Assembly (NCBI GenBank): GCA_022559985.1
Contig: JAFJTR010000011.1
Location: 496,001-560,000, forward strand
Length of the DNA: 64,000 nt
Reading direction: 5' to 3'
Origin: Parastagonospora avenae f. sp. tritici 18332-5
Lineage: Eukaryota > Ascomycota > Dothideomycetes > Pleosporales > Phaeosphaeriaceae
Shown: positions 23,429 through 35,309 of the stretch, piece after piece
How positions within the stretch are numbered: the first letter of the stretch is position 1
Layout: each line of letters opens with the position of its first letter
Notes under the pieces: model-generated
What the model was told of the DNA's origin: nothing
The model's input: the letters and a program-made list of their open reading frames with translations, nothing else
The model's database searches: none
Made by a program: the position numbers and the translations under genes

Positions 23429-24198
23429 GGCGTGGCTTTCCATGGCTTTGCCTTTGCAGCAAGGGTTAAAAGTCTGGAATGGACTTAAAGAAGAGGTGAT
23501 GTACGCTCTGGTGCATGGAGAACCGACCGTGCCTCTGTGGTGGAAGAAATTATGATATGTAGAGTGGTGTTCTTTGGAGAGGACATGCTGCGCACTCAAA
23601 TTTCAAGAGACGGCTCAAGTTGCTGCAAGCGATTCAAATAGAACGACCAACTGTTCGCATTAGTACACATGTTTTCAAGAATGAGTTTTATATCAGGTAG
23701 CGAAGGAACAATACGACACGGATCAATGGATGCCCAGTCATGACTCTAAAACGAGAACTCAATATCAATAAGACTTTATCAACATCACATCTTGTCCAGG
23801 GGTCTTCACTTGCCAAATATTGGTTCGTTATATGCCACATTGTGCAGCCAAGATCAGCAGATGTGTTTGGTGGGAGACCAAGGTGAAAGATATGGGACAT
23901 CTGACATGTAAAACAATGATTATTTCGTGTATTAAGCAATCGCCCCAAGGGCCCAGTTCCACTGTGATGGAATTTATCCAACGGCTGTTCTCCTGAGGTT
24001 CTGTCAATTATGCAGTGAGCCCTCAGTTCAATGTCCTAGCGTGCACGCTTAGCGAAGTTGGCTAGACTCACTCAAGTCCACTTTAGGACTACGTGCCTAC
24101 GCGACACGGACGCGTTCTATCCGATGTCCCCACAGCAACCCCTCCAGCCTCTACAACACCACGAAACACCAATTCTGTCTGTATAGACAGCCCAAGCT
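23429..24198. other. Intergenic, nothing recognised
   Basis: 0.77 kb between the regulator gene and MCM4, both on plus. It should hold the 3' UTR of the former and the promoter of MCM4. ORFs are under 100 codons and uninformative. Confidence 0.45.
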
Positions 24199-27100
24199 AT
24201 GTCTTCTCCAGGGCAGCGTCGCTCACAGCGCACATCAGCCTCGGCGACTCCTCGTCGCAGCGCTCGTGGTGCAATTCCCTCCAGCAGCCCCGCGCCTGTA
24301 GGACCAGATGAGCAACTGCAGTCTGAGGCCTCACAAGCTTCGCAGCGTGGATCGCAAGCGACGCCACGGAACAACAGACTTCAGTCTGCTGCTACTGCGA
24401 CAGAATCGCCATTGTTCTTCCGCTCATCGCCCGCCAACCCCTCAGGCTCAGGGGCAGCAAACGGTGCAGAAGAAAGCGATGATGGCGGAGCAACACCAAG
24501 AGCTAGTGGAATGACCATTGGAGGTAAGGCGAAGATGACAGGGGGCCAGTGAATGTGTTATTAACCGGTCTAGATTCCTCTCCGATCCACTACGCATCCA
24601 GCTCTAGCCCTGGCCGTGCCCGCAATGCGCAAAACACCGACATCAGGAGCAGTAGCAGCAACCTCTTTGTGCGTGGCCCCGAATCGGCTGCTCGAAGCCG
24701 ACGGAGCGATGTTCATTCCGACGTCTTTGGAGCCAACTCAAGCACGAGACGCCGCAGACTGTTCGTTGATGAGAATGGCGTGCCTGTCCCCCAGGCCGCC
24801 TCGGACACCAATACATTTTCCAACTTGAACCCCGACACCTCAGACGCAGATGTGCTTGGTGGTAACTCCTCCCGAGTCATCTGGGGTACCAATGTCTCCC
24901 TTGTGGACGCTCGGCATGCGATGAAAGACTTCTTGATGAACTTCCAACGCAAGTACCGCATGATCCAAGACGGCGAGCTCGAAGAGCGTATGAACCTACC
25001 GGCGGATCACCCTGCCATGGCTCGTGAGTACGTAGAGATGATGAAGATGATGCTCGAACTCAGCATCACCCCTCTAAATCTGGACGCACGCAATCTAAAG
25101 GCATACCCGCCCACGAGGAAACTGTGGCATCAGCTGCAGGCATACCCAAATGAAATCATTCCTATTATGGATGTGGCTATCAAGGATGTCATGCTGGAAC
25201 TCGCGGAAAAGAAGATGGCCGAGATGCGCCTTCAAGTCTCTCAACAACAGCGTGGTGCGCCAGCGCGGGCCCGAGATTCGAGTTCTCTGCCTCCAATGCT
25301 GAGCTCTGATGCGCCTACTCCTGGCGCTCCATCGCCTGCACCATTCCCCGACATCCCCAATTTGGCCAGTGAAGTCGATCAGTTGACCTACAATGTCCGT
25401 CCATTCGGGCTGGACAAAACGATTAATCTGCGGGAGCTTAACCCTGCCGACATGGACAAGCTGGTCAGCGTTAAGGGACTGGTGATTCGAACCACACCCA
25501 TTATTCCAGACATGAAGGATGGTAAGCATACTCCGTGAAAGTACCCAACGTGTATACTGATCAGTGTAGCGTTCTTCAAGTGCTCTGTTTGCCACCATGC
25601 AGTCCGCGTTGACATCGATCGTGGCAAGATTACCGAGCCCACGAAGTGCCCTCGTGTGGCCTGCGAGTCGCCGAACTCGATGCAAATCATCCACAACCGA
25701 TCCGGCTTTGCCAACAAGCAAGTCATCAAGTTGCAAGAGACTCCAGATAACGTGCCTGATGGTCAGACACCTCACTCCGTGTCACTGTGCGCATACGATG
25801 AGCTCGTTGATGTGTGCAAAGCTGGTGATCGTGTGGAAATTACAGGCATCTTCAAGTGCAACCAAGTCCGCATCAATCCACGCCAGCGGTCCGTCAAGAA
25901 CATTTTCAAGACATACGTTGATGCATTGCACATCCAGAAATCCGACAAGAAGCGCATGGGTATCGATGTCTCGACCATTGAACAGGAGATGGCTGAACAC
26001 GCGGCTGGTGACATCCAAGAGACACGCAAGGTTTCAGAGGAAGAGGAAGAGAAGATCAAGGCCACCGCAGCGCGGCCTGACGTTTACGATCTGTTATCAC
26101 GCTCGCTGGCTCCCAGTATCTGGGAGACAGACGACGTCAAGAAAGGTATCCTGCTTCAGCTTTTCGGTGGCACCAACAAGCAGTTCGAGAAGGGTGGAAG
26201 TCCGAAATACCGTGGCGATATCAACATTCTGCTCTGTGGTGATCCTTCTACTGCCAAGTCACAACTGTTGCAGTACGTACACAGGATCGCGCCCCGTGGT
26301 GTCTATACCTCTGGAAAGGGGTCGTCTGCTGTTGGTCTTACAGCATATGTCACCCGTGATCCAGAGACCCGTCAGCTCGTGCTCGAGTCTGGTGCTCTGG
26401 TCCTCTCTGACGGTGGTGTCTGCTGTATCGACGAATTCGATAAGATGTCCGAAGCCACCCGATCAGTGCTTCACGAAGTCATGGAACAACAGACAGTGTC
26501 GATCGCAAAGGCAGGTATCATCACTACCTTGAACGCTCGTACCTCGATCCTCGCGTCTGCCAACCCCATTGGCTCAAAGTACAACGTCAATTTGCCCGTG
26601 CCTCAGAACATCGACCTTCCTCCTACTCTCCTGTCTCGTTTTGATCTCGTCTACCTCATTCTGGACCGCATCGATGAGCAGAATGATCGCCGCCTAGCTC
26701 GCCATTTGGTCAGCATGTATCTCGAAGATAACCCTGAGAACGCTTCGAGGCAAGAGATACTACCCATCGAGTTCTTGACCGCTTACATCTCTTATGCGCG
26801 CGCCAACTGCCAGCCCAAGATTACGGATGCTGCACAAAAGGCCCTCGTAGAGGCTTTTGTCGCGATGCGCGCTCTCGGTGCCGACATACGATCGCAAGAA
26901 CGCCGTATTACTGCTACTACTAGACAGTTAGAGAGCATGATTCGTCTTTCCGAAGCTCATGCCAAGATGCGTCTCGCGGAAGAAGTCACTGCTGACGATG
27001 TCAACGAAGCCGTTCGCCTAATCAAGTCTGCGCTCAAGCAGGCTGCGACCGACGCACGAACCGGTCTCATCGACATGTCACTTCTCACCGAGGGCACATC

Positions 27101-27347
27101 GACTAGCGATCGCCGCAGGAAGGAAGATCTCAAGCGTGCTGTTCTTACTGCTGTCGACGAGCTCGGCTCTGCAGGTCAGAGCGTCAGAATGACTGATCTG
27201 GTCAAGAAGGTCAGAGATGGCTCGAGCGAACAGATTGAGAATGCAGAGTTCTTGGAGGTACTGAGGAGTGCAGAACTTGAAGGACAGGTACAAATTAGCG
27301 GCGAGGGTATGAGGAGGATGGTCAAGAGGGCTGTCGGCGCACTCTAG
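24199..27347 (+). CDS. MCM4: DNA replication licensing factor Mcm4
   Basis: Subunit of the MCM2-7 replicative helicase. Three exons: 24199-24523, 24574-25521 and 25570-27347, with introns of 50 and 48 nt, giving 1016 residues. The N-terminal 180 residues are Ser/Pro/Arg-rich with SP sites typical of the CDK/DDK-regulated Mcm4 tail. The zinc-binding element is KCSVCHH...KCPRVAC. The AAA+ part has the MCM-type Walker A GDPSTAKS (about residue 647), the beta-hairpin SGKGSSAVGLTA, Walker B CCIDEFDKM and the arginine finger in LLSRFDLVY. The C-terminal winged-helix region ends GMRRMVKRAVGAL. Mcm4 rather than other paralogues is judged from the pattern of these segments and the long N-tail. It converges with the hydrolase gene 138 bp downstream. 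Confidence 0.95.
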
Positions 27348-27485
27348 AACATAGTTAGTTCTCTGAGTCGTGTTGGTAATGGGCGGGTCTGCTCATACTT
27401 TTACGTTCTTGCCACGAGGTAAATGATTGAAATTTGAAATGAAGGATACGGAACGACGAAACTTCCACAGTACAATCAACGCATC

Positions 27486-28457
27486 TTATTCCCCGATCCC
27501 TTTCCAGAACTTTGCAATGTTTTCCGCAACATCCGTCGCTTTGTCCCGCACCACACTGTGCCCTGCTCCTTCAACAACCTCGACATCCTGATACCCTAAT
27601 GCTTTAAGCTGCGCCTTCGAACAAACATCATCTGTCCCACCCAAAACCACCAAATTCGGCACGCCCGTCTCTGCCGCCTTGACAAACACCTCATCACTAT
27701 CCATCACCCCTCCATCCCTGAAAATCGCTACCACAGACGCCGCATGCCCCCTATGCTCACGCGTCTGCCACTCCCTGACCGCCTCAGCAACAACCTCCCC
27801 CCTCTTTACCCTCTCCTCCCAATCCTCCGGCACAACCAACCCCCCACCTTCCAGTACATCATTGACAATAAAGTCCCTCACCACACCCTCATCCTTCTCC
27901 CCCTCCACCGCCAGCAACACCTGTCCCCTTGGATCAAACCCCTTACGTCTAATCAGCCCCGCCGGCGCAACGAGCGCGAAGCTCTGCACGCGGGATGTGC
28001 GTGTCGCCGCGTATCCGACCGCCAATGCCCCGCCGAACGAGTACCCCACGACGTGCGCTCGGGCCCAGGATAAATGGTCCAGCAGGTCGTCCATCAGGCT
28101 GTGGAATAAGCTGGGTACGTGTGGCGAGAGCGGCGTGTCGCTGAGGCCGTGGCCCCAGTGGTCGAAGAGCACGATGTGGGCGGTGGGGAAGTGGACGAGG
28201 AGATTGCGGGCGAGGGGCAGGAGGCCGAGGGCGGGGGTTTGGATGCCGTGGATTAGGAGGATGCGGTGGGATGGGCTTGGTGGTGCAGGGAATTCGTAGT
28301 ATGCTGCTTTTCCGGTTGTGGTGGAGAGGTATTGGACGGAGGGGAGGAGGGGGCCGAAGGTGCGGGTGAAGGATGATTCTAAGGGGCCGTGGATGGGGGT
28401 TTGTGGAGGGGTGGATGTGGATTTGGGGCGGGGGATGACAAGAATTGGTTTAGACAT
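27486..28457 (-). CDS. Alpha/beta-hydrolase fold protein
   Basis: Intronless, 323 residues, ATG 28457. Shows the complete alpha/beta-hydrolase plan: oxyanion strand ILLIHGIQ, FDHWGHGLSD, nucleophile elbow GYSFGG with Ser140, acid residue in LGGTDDVC and catalytic His in GAGHSV. There is no signal peptide or C-terminal peroxisomal signal, so it is probably cytosolic. Sequence alone does not say whether it is an esterase, lipase-like or C-C hydrolase. The start codon lies close to the end of the ORF (no upstream in-frame Met). The promoter region is short, shared with the 3' flank of the cytochrome b561 gene. Confidence 0.82.
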   Translation of the reverse strand: MSKPILVIPRPKSTSTPPQTPIHGPLESSFTRTFGPLLPSVQYLSTTTGKAAYYEFPAPPSPSHRILLIHGIQTPALGLLPLARNLLVHFPTAHIVLFDHWGHGLSDTPLSPHVPSLFHSLMDDLLDHLSWARAHVVGYSFGGALAVGYAATRTSRVQSFALVAPAGLIRRKGFDPRGQVLLAVEGEKDEGVVRDFIVNDVLEGGGLVVPEDWEERVKRGEVVAEAVREWQTREHRGHAASVVAIFRDGGVMDSDEVFVKAAETGVPNLVVLGGTDDVCSKAQLKALGYQDVEVVEGAGHSVVRDKATDVAENIAKFWKGIGE

Positions 28458-28789
28458 TTTCTGGGATGAGTTGAAGCGGGAATGGTGGGGAGTGCTGGGC
28501 TGAGTCTTGAGATATATGTAGTCGATGAAGCGACATTAGTCTGCGTTTCGAGCGTGTACTAGCGTACTGATACGAATGCAAGCGTAACGAAGATGGAGAT
28601 GACAAAGGGAAAATGTTCATGTTAATGTTCATGTTCAAATTCGTGTCATGAACAAGAAATGCCCAAATTGGACGACAAAACTCCGCTCGCTCGCTATCCT
28701 GGTATCGTGCCACAGCCCAAGCGCCAACACTAAGCAAAGGAAACCAAAGCGCTAAATGCTAGTCATATCTCGTAGAGCCTTCGTCATGC
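28458..28789. other. Intergenic between two minus-strand genes
   Basis: 332 bp: promoter of the hydrolase gene and 3' flank of the cytochrome b561 gene. Contains a small direct repeat of the word GTTCATGTT near 28615-28635. No gene. Confidence 0.5.
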
Positions 28790-30277
28790 TCACCACTTAT
28801 GCACAGGCACCCCCGGATGCATATTCAGCAAATACTGCGGCCCCGGCATCGCTCCACCGCCATACACACCCCTCTGCTGTTGCTGCCTTTGCCCATCAGC
28901 GCCAAACTCCACCGACCCATCACTCCCCTTCCTGAAGCTCGCATTGCTGCTACTCCTACTCCTCAACATCTCCACCTGATCGTCATCTTCGCCCAGTCGT
29001 CTTCTGTTGTTCGCTCGTGCGTGCGCCGACCCGCGCCGTCGGATGCAGGATTGCACGACGGTGTTGAAGACGAAGACGAGCAGTGCCACGGCGGTGTAGC
29101 CGAGGATCACGGGGCGCGCTTGCGAGGAGAGATGTAAGCCGAGGCCGCCGGTTAGGACGAGGGTGATGTAGGTTGTTGATACGAGTGGGGTATGCATGCG
29201 AGGGATGTAAGCGTGAAGGCGGGCGATGTTGGGGATGGGGAGAAGGCTGATCAGAAGAATGGGCGCGAGAGCTAGGAAGGCGAAGATTTGGTGGGGGGTT
29301 TTGTAGTCTTTGGACTGGTGCGGTCGTTAGTATTAGGTGTTGGTAGAGAGGGGGGTAGACTTACTCGGTTGAATTGTGATGAGGTTGATATACCAAGGGC
29401 ATACGCGACGACCAGGAAGGACATGATGACTACGCTGACTCCAATGTGGATGCGGATATTCTTGAAGAAGCCTGCGATCAGGACGTTCAGTGGCCATATG
29501 ACGAACAGCGCTATACATCCGATGATGGCGTGGGCGAGGTTTGCGCGATCGTGATCTCGAACCATCGTTCCTTGCAACTCCACACCCTTCAAGATATTGC
29601 TCTTCTCCGGTACACCACCTGACCCAGTCGCAGCAACCATGTCCATCTCAAAGTGGCCGTAGCGGATATGTCGCTTCAAATCCGCCGAGCGAGAATTCGA
29701 ATACAGTCGAGTCGCATGTCCAAAAGCATACATCATCGGCTGTTCCATACTTAGAACATTGAAAAAGGCGCGGCAGTTATGGCACACAGCCTTCAGAACA
29801 AGCATCGAGTCGTTGACAGTCGTGCCAGGCAGAACATCCAGCTCGATTTCCGGCGAGAAAGTCGGTTCAGCATTCTTGCTTCCAATCCGCGGCGAGACGG
29901 TAACATTCTCACCATTCTCGCTCGGATACATGACAAACATCAGACTGTCTTGCATCTTTTGCCCAAAGCCCACGCCGACCCACGAGTACGCCGGACTGGT
30001 GAAGTAAAGGAACACATCCTGCGAGTCGTTGGCGATATTGATTGAGAACTGTGTCTCTGTCTCGTCGAGATAGAAATTTGAAGCCGACACAGTCGATGTG
30101 TTCTGAGCATGCGCGACGAGTGTGAAGACTGCATGGATACCTGGGTCAGCGAAACCGTTTGAATAAAAAAACGCCTGGTACGAGCGCGCCCTCGGGACGA
30201 TCCCGAGGAGGATCTGGTAAGGACTCACGATTCAAAAGCGCGACCAGCGCACCAAATCTGCTGCAAAAATTCATCAT
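28790..30277 (-). CDS. DOMON-cytochrome b561 membrane oxidoreductase
   Basis: Extracellular DOMON (CDH-cytochrome-like) domain fused to a cytochrome b561 transmembrane core; such proteins move electrons across the membrane, often as ferric or ascorbate-type reductases. Exons: 30277-30229, 30128-29365 and 29314-28790, giving 445 residues. The signal peptide is split by the first intron (30228-30129); using the acceptor at 30129 gives a continuous hydrophobic segment ending LVAHAQ. An alternative in-frame acceptor at 30141 would insert four residues. The DOMON domain has SPAYSWVGVGFGQKM. The b561 part has His-bearing helices (ANLAHAIIGCIALFVIWP; RIHIGVSVVIMSF; YKTPHQIFAFLAL; RMHTPLVSTTYITL). 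The C-tail is Arg/Ser/Gln-rich and cytosolic. The physiological substrate is unknown. Confidence 0.83.
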
Positions 30278-31227
30278 CTTCGCCTCTAAAGTAACCAGAA
30301 AGAAGGCTGGAAGAGAAAATAACTGGCTGGATTGATGGAATCTCTAACAGCGACAGCGACACGCAGCGCATAACACACCAGCAACGCCCTCCCCCCAACC
30401 CTTATACTCGCCACACCACACCACCCTCATGTGAAACAAACACCTCCTCCTCTCCAATAAGCACTCGGCGCCTCTTATTCCTGTCCTTGCATGCGTTGCG
30501 TCTCACTCAGCTTTCGCCGTCCGTCCCCCCCGCGGCGCTTAACCACCCCAAGCCCAAGCCAGGGGTTTCACGTTTCGCGCCCGCCATCCGGCGCGTTGCG
30601 GGCGGATCGGGCTTTTGGCGCCTGCCGACTGGAATGTGCATCTGAACGATATTTTTAGCAAAACACGCGAGATGGCTTTATTTTCGTCAGGCTGCTGTGG
30701 GATGTGCGATAAAAGACGTCATGCGATAGGGTTACGGTGGTAGATTTGCATCTTCATCGTCGATTTTTGAGTGTTTGCATTTCATCGTCGATTTGTTGTG
30801 TATTGCGACCAAGTACATAACAGCGTGTCCGACAGGGAGACGAGCTGAGAAAAGCAAGGGCATTGGTATTGGCATCGCGAGGTCAATTTGCGCCGCCGTC
30901 GAGTTAAGTGCGGCCATGGGGCGCAGCATCACGCTGCACCGTCTGCATCTGGTAATCGGTAGTTATTGGCCAAGTTTCTATTCGTAACCTGCTCCTCGCT
31001 TCAGTGTCACAATCTTGATGATTCGCGAGGAATGTTGGGATTATAATATTGAATTTTCGCAATAGAATAAGGGAAGAGAATTATGTACGCCCGACTCGCT
31101 TCGCCTCCAGCTGAAGATCGAAGCCTGTCAAAACCCAGCAATCCACCCTTCCAAAAATTGCCCTGCTCAAGAATAATAGTGCAAAGAAAACGCAAACCAA
31201 ATCCTCCTCTTATTCGCTCCGCCCATG
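30278..31227. other. Intergenic, promoter of the b561 gene
   Basis: 0.95 kb. GC-rich CCCC/CACC sequence with a CCAAT at about 30454 lies upstream of the b561 start. Beyond 30600 nothing is recognised. Confidence 0.4.
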
Positions 31228-31383
31228 CTAGTCGTATTCATAATTGTCGTTAGGGTATGCAAGTCCGCAGGCTGCGAAAAAGGCCGTGATGAATGCCACA
31301 GACCATAACGTCGTGAATTCGTCTGGTATCATATTGAAACTTGCGCCACGCGGAAAGCTATGAGCCCTTGGTCTTGAAAACAT
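31228..31383 (-). CDS. Possible small single-pass membrane protein
   Basis: A 51-residue ORF from ATG 31383 (longer only with a GTG start). It has a basic N-terminus (SRPRAHSFPRG), one clear hydrophobic segment (LWSVAFITAFFAACGLAY) and a short acidic tail ending NDNYEYD. This is the architecture of small mitochondrial or ER membrane subunits, but I do not recognise a family. It lies 150 bp beyond the stop of the DUF8035-type gene on the same strand, so it could also be 3' UTR sequence of that transcript. Conservation in relatives would decide. Confidence 0.25.
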   Translation of the reverse strand: MFSRPRAHSFPRGASFNMIPDEFTTLWSVAFITAFFAACGLAYPNDNYEYD

Positions 31384-31536
31384 TTGATCGTGGATGATCG
31401 AACTGGATGGTCCTCTCGCCGACACAAGCGCGATGTAGAGTCACAGAATAAGACCTGCCGCGATGTCTCTCAAGTCTTAGATCTGGTGGCGTCGTTACAT
31501 TGAGCCCTGCATCTGGGGGTGCCGGGAATCAAGAAT

Positions 31537-33227
31537 TTAACGATAACGCTGGCGGCGACTGTCGTAAGATACTTCGCGTTCGTAGAACTTCTCGTCGTAG
31601 CCACCAGATGATCTCGGGGGATCGCGGATGCTTGTGCGCTCAAACTCGATTCGAAGCTTGCGCTTGCGACGAAGCTCATCTGACAATTCCACAAGCTGCA
31701 GGACATCCTCCTACGAAGAGTCAGTCGAGGTTGTTGCTGAGGTATGAGCGATTACGTACGTATTTGAGGTATTCCATAACATAGAAGAAATCGTCGGTCT
31801 CTTCGCATGAGTAGCCCATCTGGTCGATGGCTTCTCTTATCACCAAGTCCTTGGTGACCTCGGTCCACATGTCTTTGTTCTTGCGCGGCTTGACGTTGAA
31901 CTCGCCTGGACGGGGGTTAGTGCCATAACTGGATTGTGTTTAATAGTGGTGCTCACCATTCTCGCGGTTGATGTCGATTTCAAGGCTAAGATCCTCGTAA
32001 TCGCGACCACGCCCAGGTCCACGGCTACGGCTTCTGTACAAACATTAGTCGCGTACTTTGTCACAGGAGAATTTACATACTCTCTCCGCCTGATATCAAT
32101 CTCAAGTGTTTCGTTGACGGCGCGAGGGGGAGAAGGAGGCGCTGGGAGAGGAGGAGGGGTTGGAGAACGTGCTCTCTCGACACCTGGGCGATGTTTAGCA
32201 GCTGTGAGAATGTGTTGACTTATGCAATCTTACCGTGATCAATGTGTCGATGATGCGTGATGATCTCCTGGATGATCGGGGGCCTGATCTCAGGCTCTAG
32301 CGGTGGTGGCGGCGGAGCCGGAGCAGGTGGCGGGGAAGGAGATGGCGAGGGCATTCGCTCTTCTTTACGTCTAATAATGATCTCGTCCTTGATGACCTCG
32401 CGGTTGTGGGGGGAAGTGTCGCGGCGTCGGACGGTGAACTCTTCGTGCTCTCGCGCGACCAGCTCACCACGCGAGGAGCGCGGTGGGGGAAGACTGCGCT
32501 CCCGACCTCTTATTGTCAAAGAGCTCCTCTCCCTGCTGCTGTCGCGTCCGTCCCGACTGAACTCGCGACGGTTGGTGCGGAGCTCAAAGTTGCCGTCGCG
32601 CTCCTGGAAGCGGATGGAGCCTCGCTCAGCAGAAACGTCCCTGCCGTGACGGCTGACTTCACTGCGAGAAGCATGGATGTCGATGTTGTCGCCATGCCCA
32701 CGGCCTCGGAAGCGCACGTCGTCATCGTGCATGTCAGGTGAACGGGAAGGGGGTGGGCGAGCTCCGTCACCACGACGGAAAACAATGTCTTCGCGTTCGA
32801 CTGCGCGAAGTTCCAAAGGCTCTCTTGGGCGCGACTGCTCGCGCCGGCTGATTTTAATGTCGGTCTCTTCTCGCTCAAAGTCACGGGTTCCACGACGAAC
32901 AGGGGCATCGTGGTCTCTTATGCTAGAAGGCGGCGGAGGTGGCCGGCTGCTGCGAACAGAGCGCGTGTCGTCGTCGAAGCCGCCACGGTGGCTTCGTGGT
33001 CCAGCTCTCGAGTGGTCATCTTCCCGTCCTCGTACCACGAGGGGTCCGGCAGTAGGGCGGTTGTAGTCCTCACGGAAGAAGTCGGGAGCACTGCGCCTGG
33101 GATCTGTACCACGACGAAGCTCGAGGTCAAGCTCCTCGTAGTTGCGTTCGCTGCGGTTGCCGCCGCGATAGAAGTCGCGCTCGCGCTCCTCATACAGCTC
33201 GGCGGTGGGATAGCGCCGCGCCGACAT
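31537..33227 (-). CDS. DUF8035-type Arg/Ser/Pro-rich protein
   Basis: Five exons: 33227-32234, 32183-32081, 32033-31957, 31905-31760 and 31710-31537, with introns of 47-51 nt; all phases match and give 497 residues. The first 330 residues are charged and disordered, rich in Arg, Glu, Asp and Ser, followed by a poly-Pro stretch near residue 310. Repeated ELDLELRR/ISRREQ-like strands recur, each pairing acidic and basic residues. The C-terminal 100 residues form the conserved part (TKDLVIREAIDQMGYSCEET, then YVMEYLKYEDVLQLVELSD and a basic coiled coil). I recall this end as the fungal DUF8035 region of unknown function. No signal peptide or membrane segment. The SR-like composition might suggest RNA binding, but that is a guess. 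Confidence 0.72.
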
Positions 33228-34468
33228 GGTGGCAGTAAGTGACAGGTGAGGGGCAGCTGGAGTGGTGGAGGGGATGATCTGCCGCGCTGCAACAGCGCCG
33301 GAAGAACTGGCTGGCGAACAAGTAGGTTATAGAGGGGAGAAGGAGAAGGATGAGCAAGATCAGAAGAGCTGCAGAGCCGGTGACCTGACGTTATCAAGTG
33401 TGCAGGCCTTGTTGGCTCCCCGGCATGTAGTGGGGTTGTAGGACCTTGGAATGGGTTGGTCTGTCGAGTTTTGGGCGGCTTCCGATGACGTAGACGCTAC
33501 GATTACCCCAGTTCGACATGACCATTCCAGCCCGACTATTCGCCCAATAATTGCGCAGACGACGGCCTTTTCGTGCCCAGTGAGCAGAAGCAAATGCGCC
33601 GCGGTCTGGACGCAGGACCGGTGAGTAAGTGCAGTATCTGCTGGTTTGCAGCGGCTGTCGCTGCGAACGCTCTCGCTTCGCCCTCTCTGGCAGAACCGCA
33701 GCAATCGTCTCGTTTGACACCAGACGTGTGAACCACAAATTTGACACCTGTCTCAATCAAACTGTGATATTACTTCAGACCAAGGGAGCGCACGTTGGGC
33801 GCATTTACCCTCTCCTTCCCGTGGTGTAGGCCTCGATGTAAACCAGGGCACACCTTGGGAAGAACTACCCGACTTTAGCCCTCCGCCGAGATGGCGCCCC
33901 AGAGCCTAGTCATTCGAGAACATGACCTGATTGATGCGGACCGACTCTCCCAGCCACCTGCTACTGCTGCTCTCCCGGCATCAATGTGCCGGCGATCTTT
34001 GTGCCCGACAGCGTGCTGACGGGATCTCGAGGCGACCCGTTGTACCACTTTTGATTGCGGCCAGGCATTTGCGTCTTGGGTACGTCGTGCTGGATCATAT
34101 TGTGGCCATGTTTCGTGAAGCTTCGGTCGCATGCGCAATCGGGCATCTTAACACGCGTGCTATGGTTCAGCCTTGCTGCGCGATGACGTCTTTCTAGGGC
34201 TCCTCTGTATCGTTCGCTGGGCATGCACCAGATCTGGGGTTCTCCGTTCAATGCTTGCATGCTTGCTAGAAACGACTTTTGTGTTCCATGAAAAAGGGTT
34301 CTTATTTGCATCGAAGTATACCCCTTCTATGTAGGATGTCAATAGGTTGGATAACCTGTTTCTATATGAATTTGTACAAGATTCCCGTGAAGGACAGGGA
34401 AGTCAGCATGCGTGGTCGAGAAGAAATCCGTGCCCGTTCTCAGATCCGCTTTTCAGTTCCCCTTCCAC
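33228..34468. other. Intergenic, nothing recognised
   Basis: 1.2 kb containing the promoter of the DUF8035-type gene and the 3' flank of the Egh16-like gene. Several overlapping minus-strand ORFs of 60-120 codons are mutually exclusive frames without family resemblance. Confidence 0.45.
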
Positions 34469-35309
34469 CTACTCATCGTCCACAACGACATAACGAGCCA
34501 GGCGTGTTCCAGCAACCGCGCGATTATTCTTTGCGTTGCCGTTGCCGTTCTGCCCCTTGTTCGCACCACCAGCGGCCTTTGCATTTGCGTTGCCGTTAGC
34601 CTTAGCATTTGCATTTGCACCGCCGTTGGCCTTAGCGTTTCCGTTGGCCGCGCCGTTGTTTGCTGTTGCATCTGTAAGTAGGTGAACAGTAGGATCTGAC
34701 TGTGGGAACATACCTGAAGCAGCGTTACCTCCAGCGCCAGCAGCAGCAGCTCCTCCTGCAGCAGCTCCGCCACCAGCACCCTGCTGGACGACGACGCAGT
34801 TACCGAAGCCACCGGCTGTCGTGAAGGATGCCAAGCACAAGTCTCCAGAAGCGCCGCCGTTGCAGGTAGTACCCGCGGGAAGAGAAGCAGTGACCTTCTG
34901 CGTGCCGGTCGTAGCTGGAGCAGCATCTCCATTGACTGTCACTTGACCGTTCACAAAGTTGGCACCAGTACCGGCAGCATCGACCTTCATGGTGACTGAG
35001 CGAGATCCGTCCTTTCCACTAGAGGAATGTCAGTTCTCTTCGTATCGAACGATACAGTGGTACTGACCCGTTGAAATTCGTAACATCGACAGTGAAGGAG
35101 CCAGAAGGATCAGCTTTGACTGCAGTCGAAGAATCGATGGCGGTCAAAGCCGTGTTTCCACACGGCTTGTTCGCCGATGGTCTCTGCGCATCATTGCGAG
35201 TCGCAGCGCCATTTACACCAAGTGCTGGGTTGATAGCAGCATGGGCCCAGACTTCGGTCGCCGAGAAAGCCAGGATGGCACCAGACAGGAGGACAGACTT
35301 GAAAAGCAT
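34469..35309 (-). CDS. Egh16-like secreted/surface protein
   Basis: Three exons: 35309-35068, 35018-34714 and 34671-34469, with introns of 49 and a very short 42 nt, giving 249 residues. Signal peptide (about residues 1-22, ending VWA-HA). The core matches the Egh16/Gas family: HAAINPALGVNG, RPSANKPCGN, a VTNFNGGKDGSRSVTMKVD segment, LPAGTTCNGGASGDLCLASF and GFGNCVVVQQG, with paired Cys residues. Members were first described in powdery mildew and in Magnaporthe, where they are expressed at the appressorium stage; they are common in non-pathogens too. The last 75 residues are a low-complexity Ala/Gly/Asn tail built on GNAKANG-like repeats. Secreted or wall-associated; the biochemical role is unknown. 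Confidence 0.82.

Noticed and set aside
25597..26532. 311-codon plus-strand ORF
   Set aside because: Alternative frame inside MCM4 exon 3, with no family resemblance.
28615..28640. GTTCATGTT repeat as a regulatory or CRISPR-like element
   Set aside because: Only two to three short copies in an AT-rich promoter; chance repeat.
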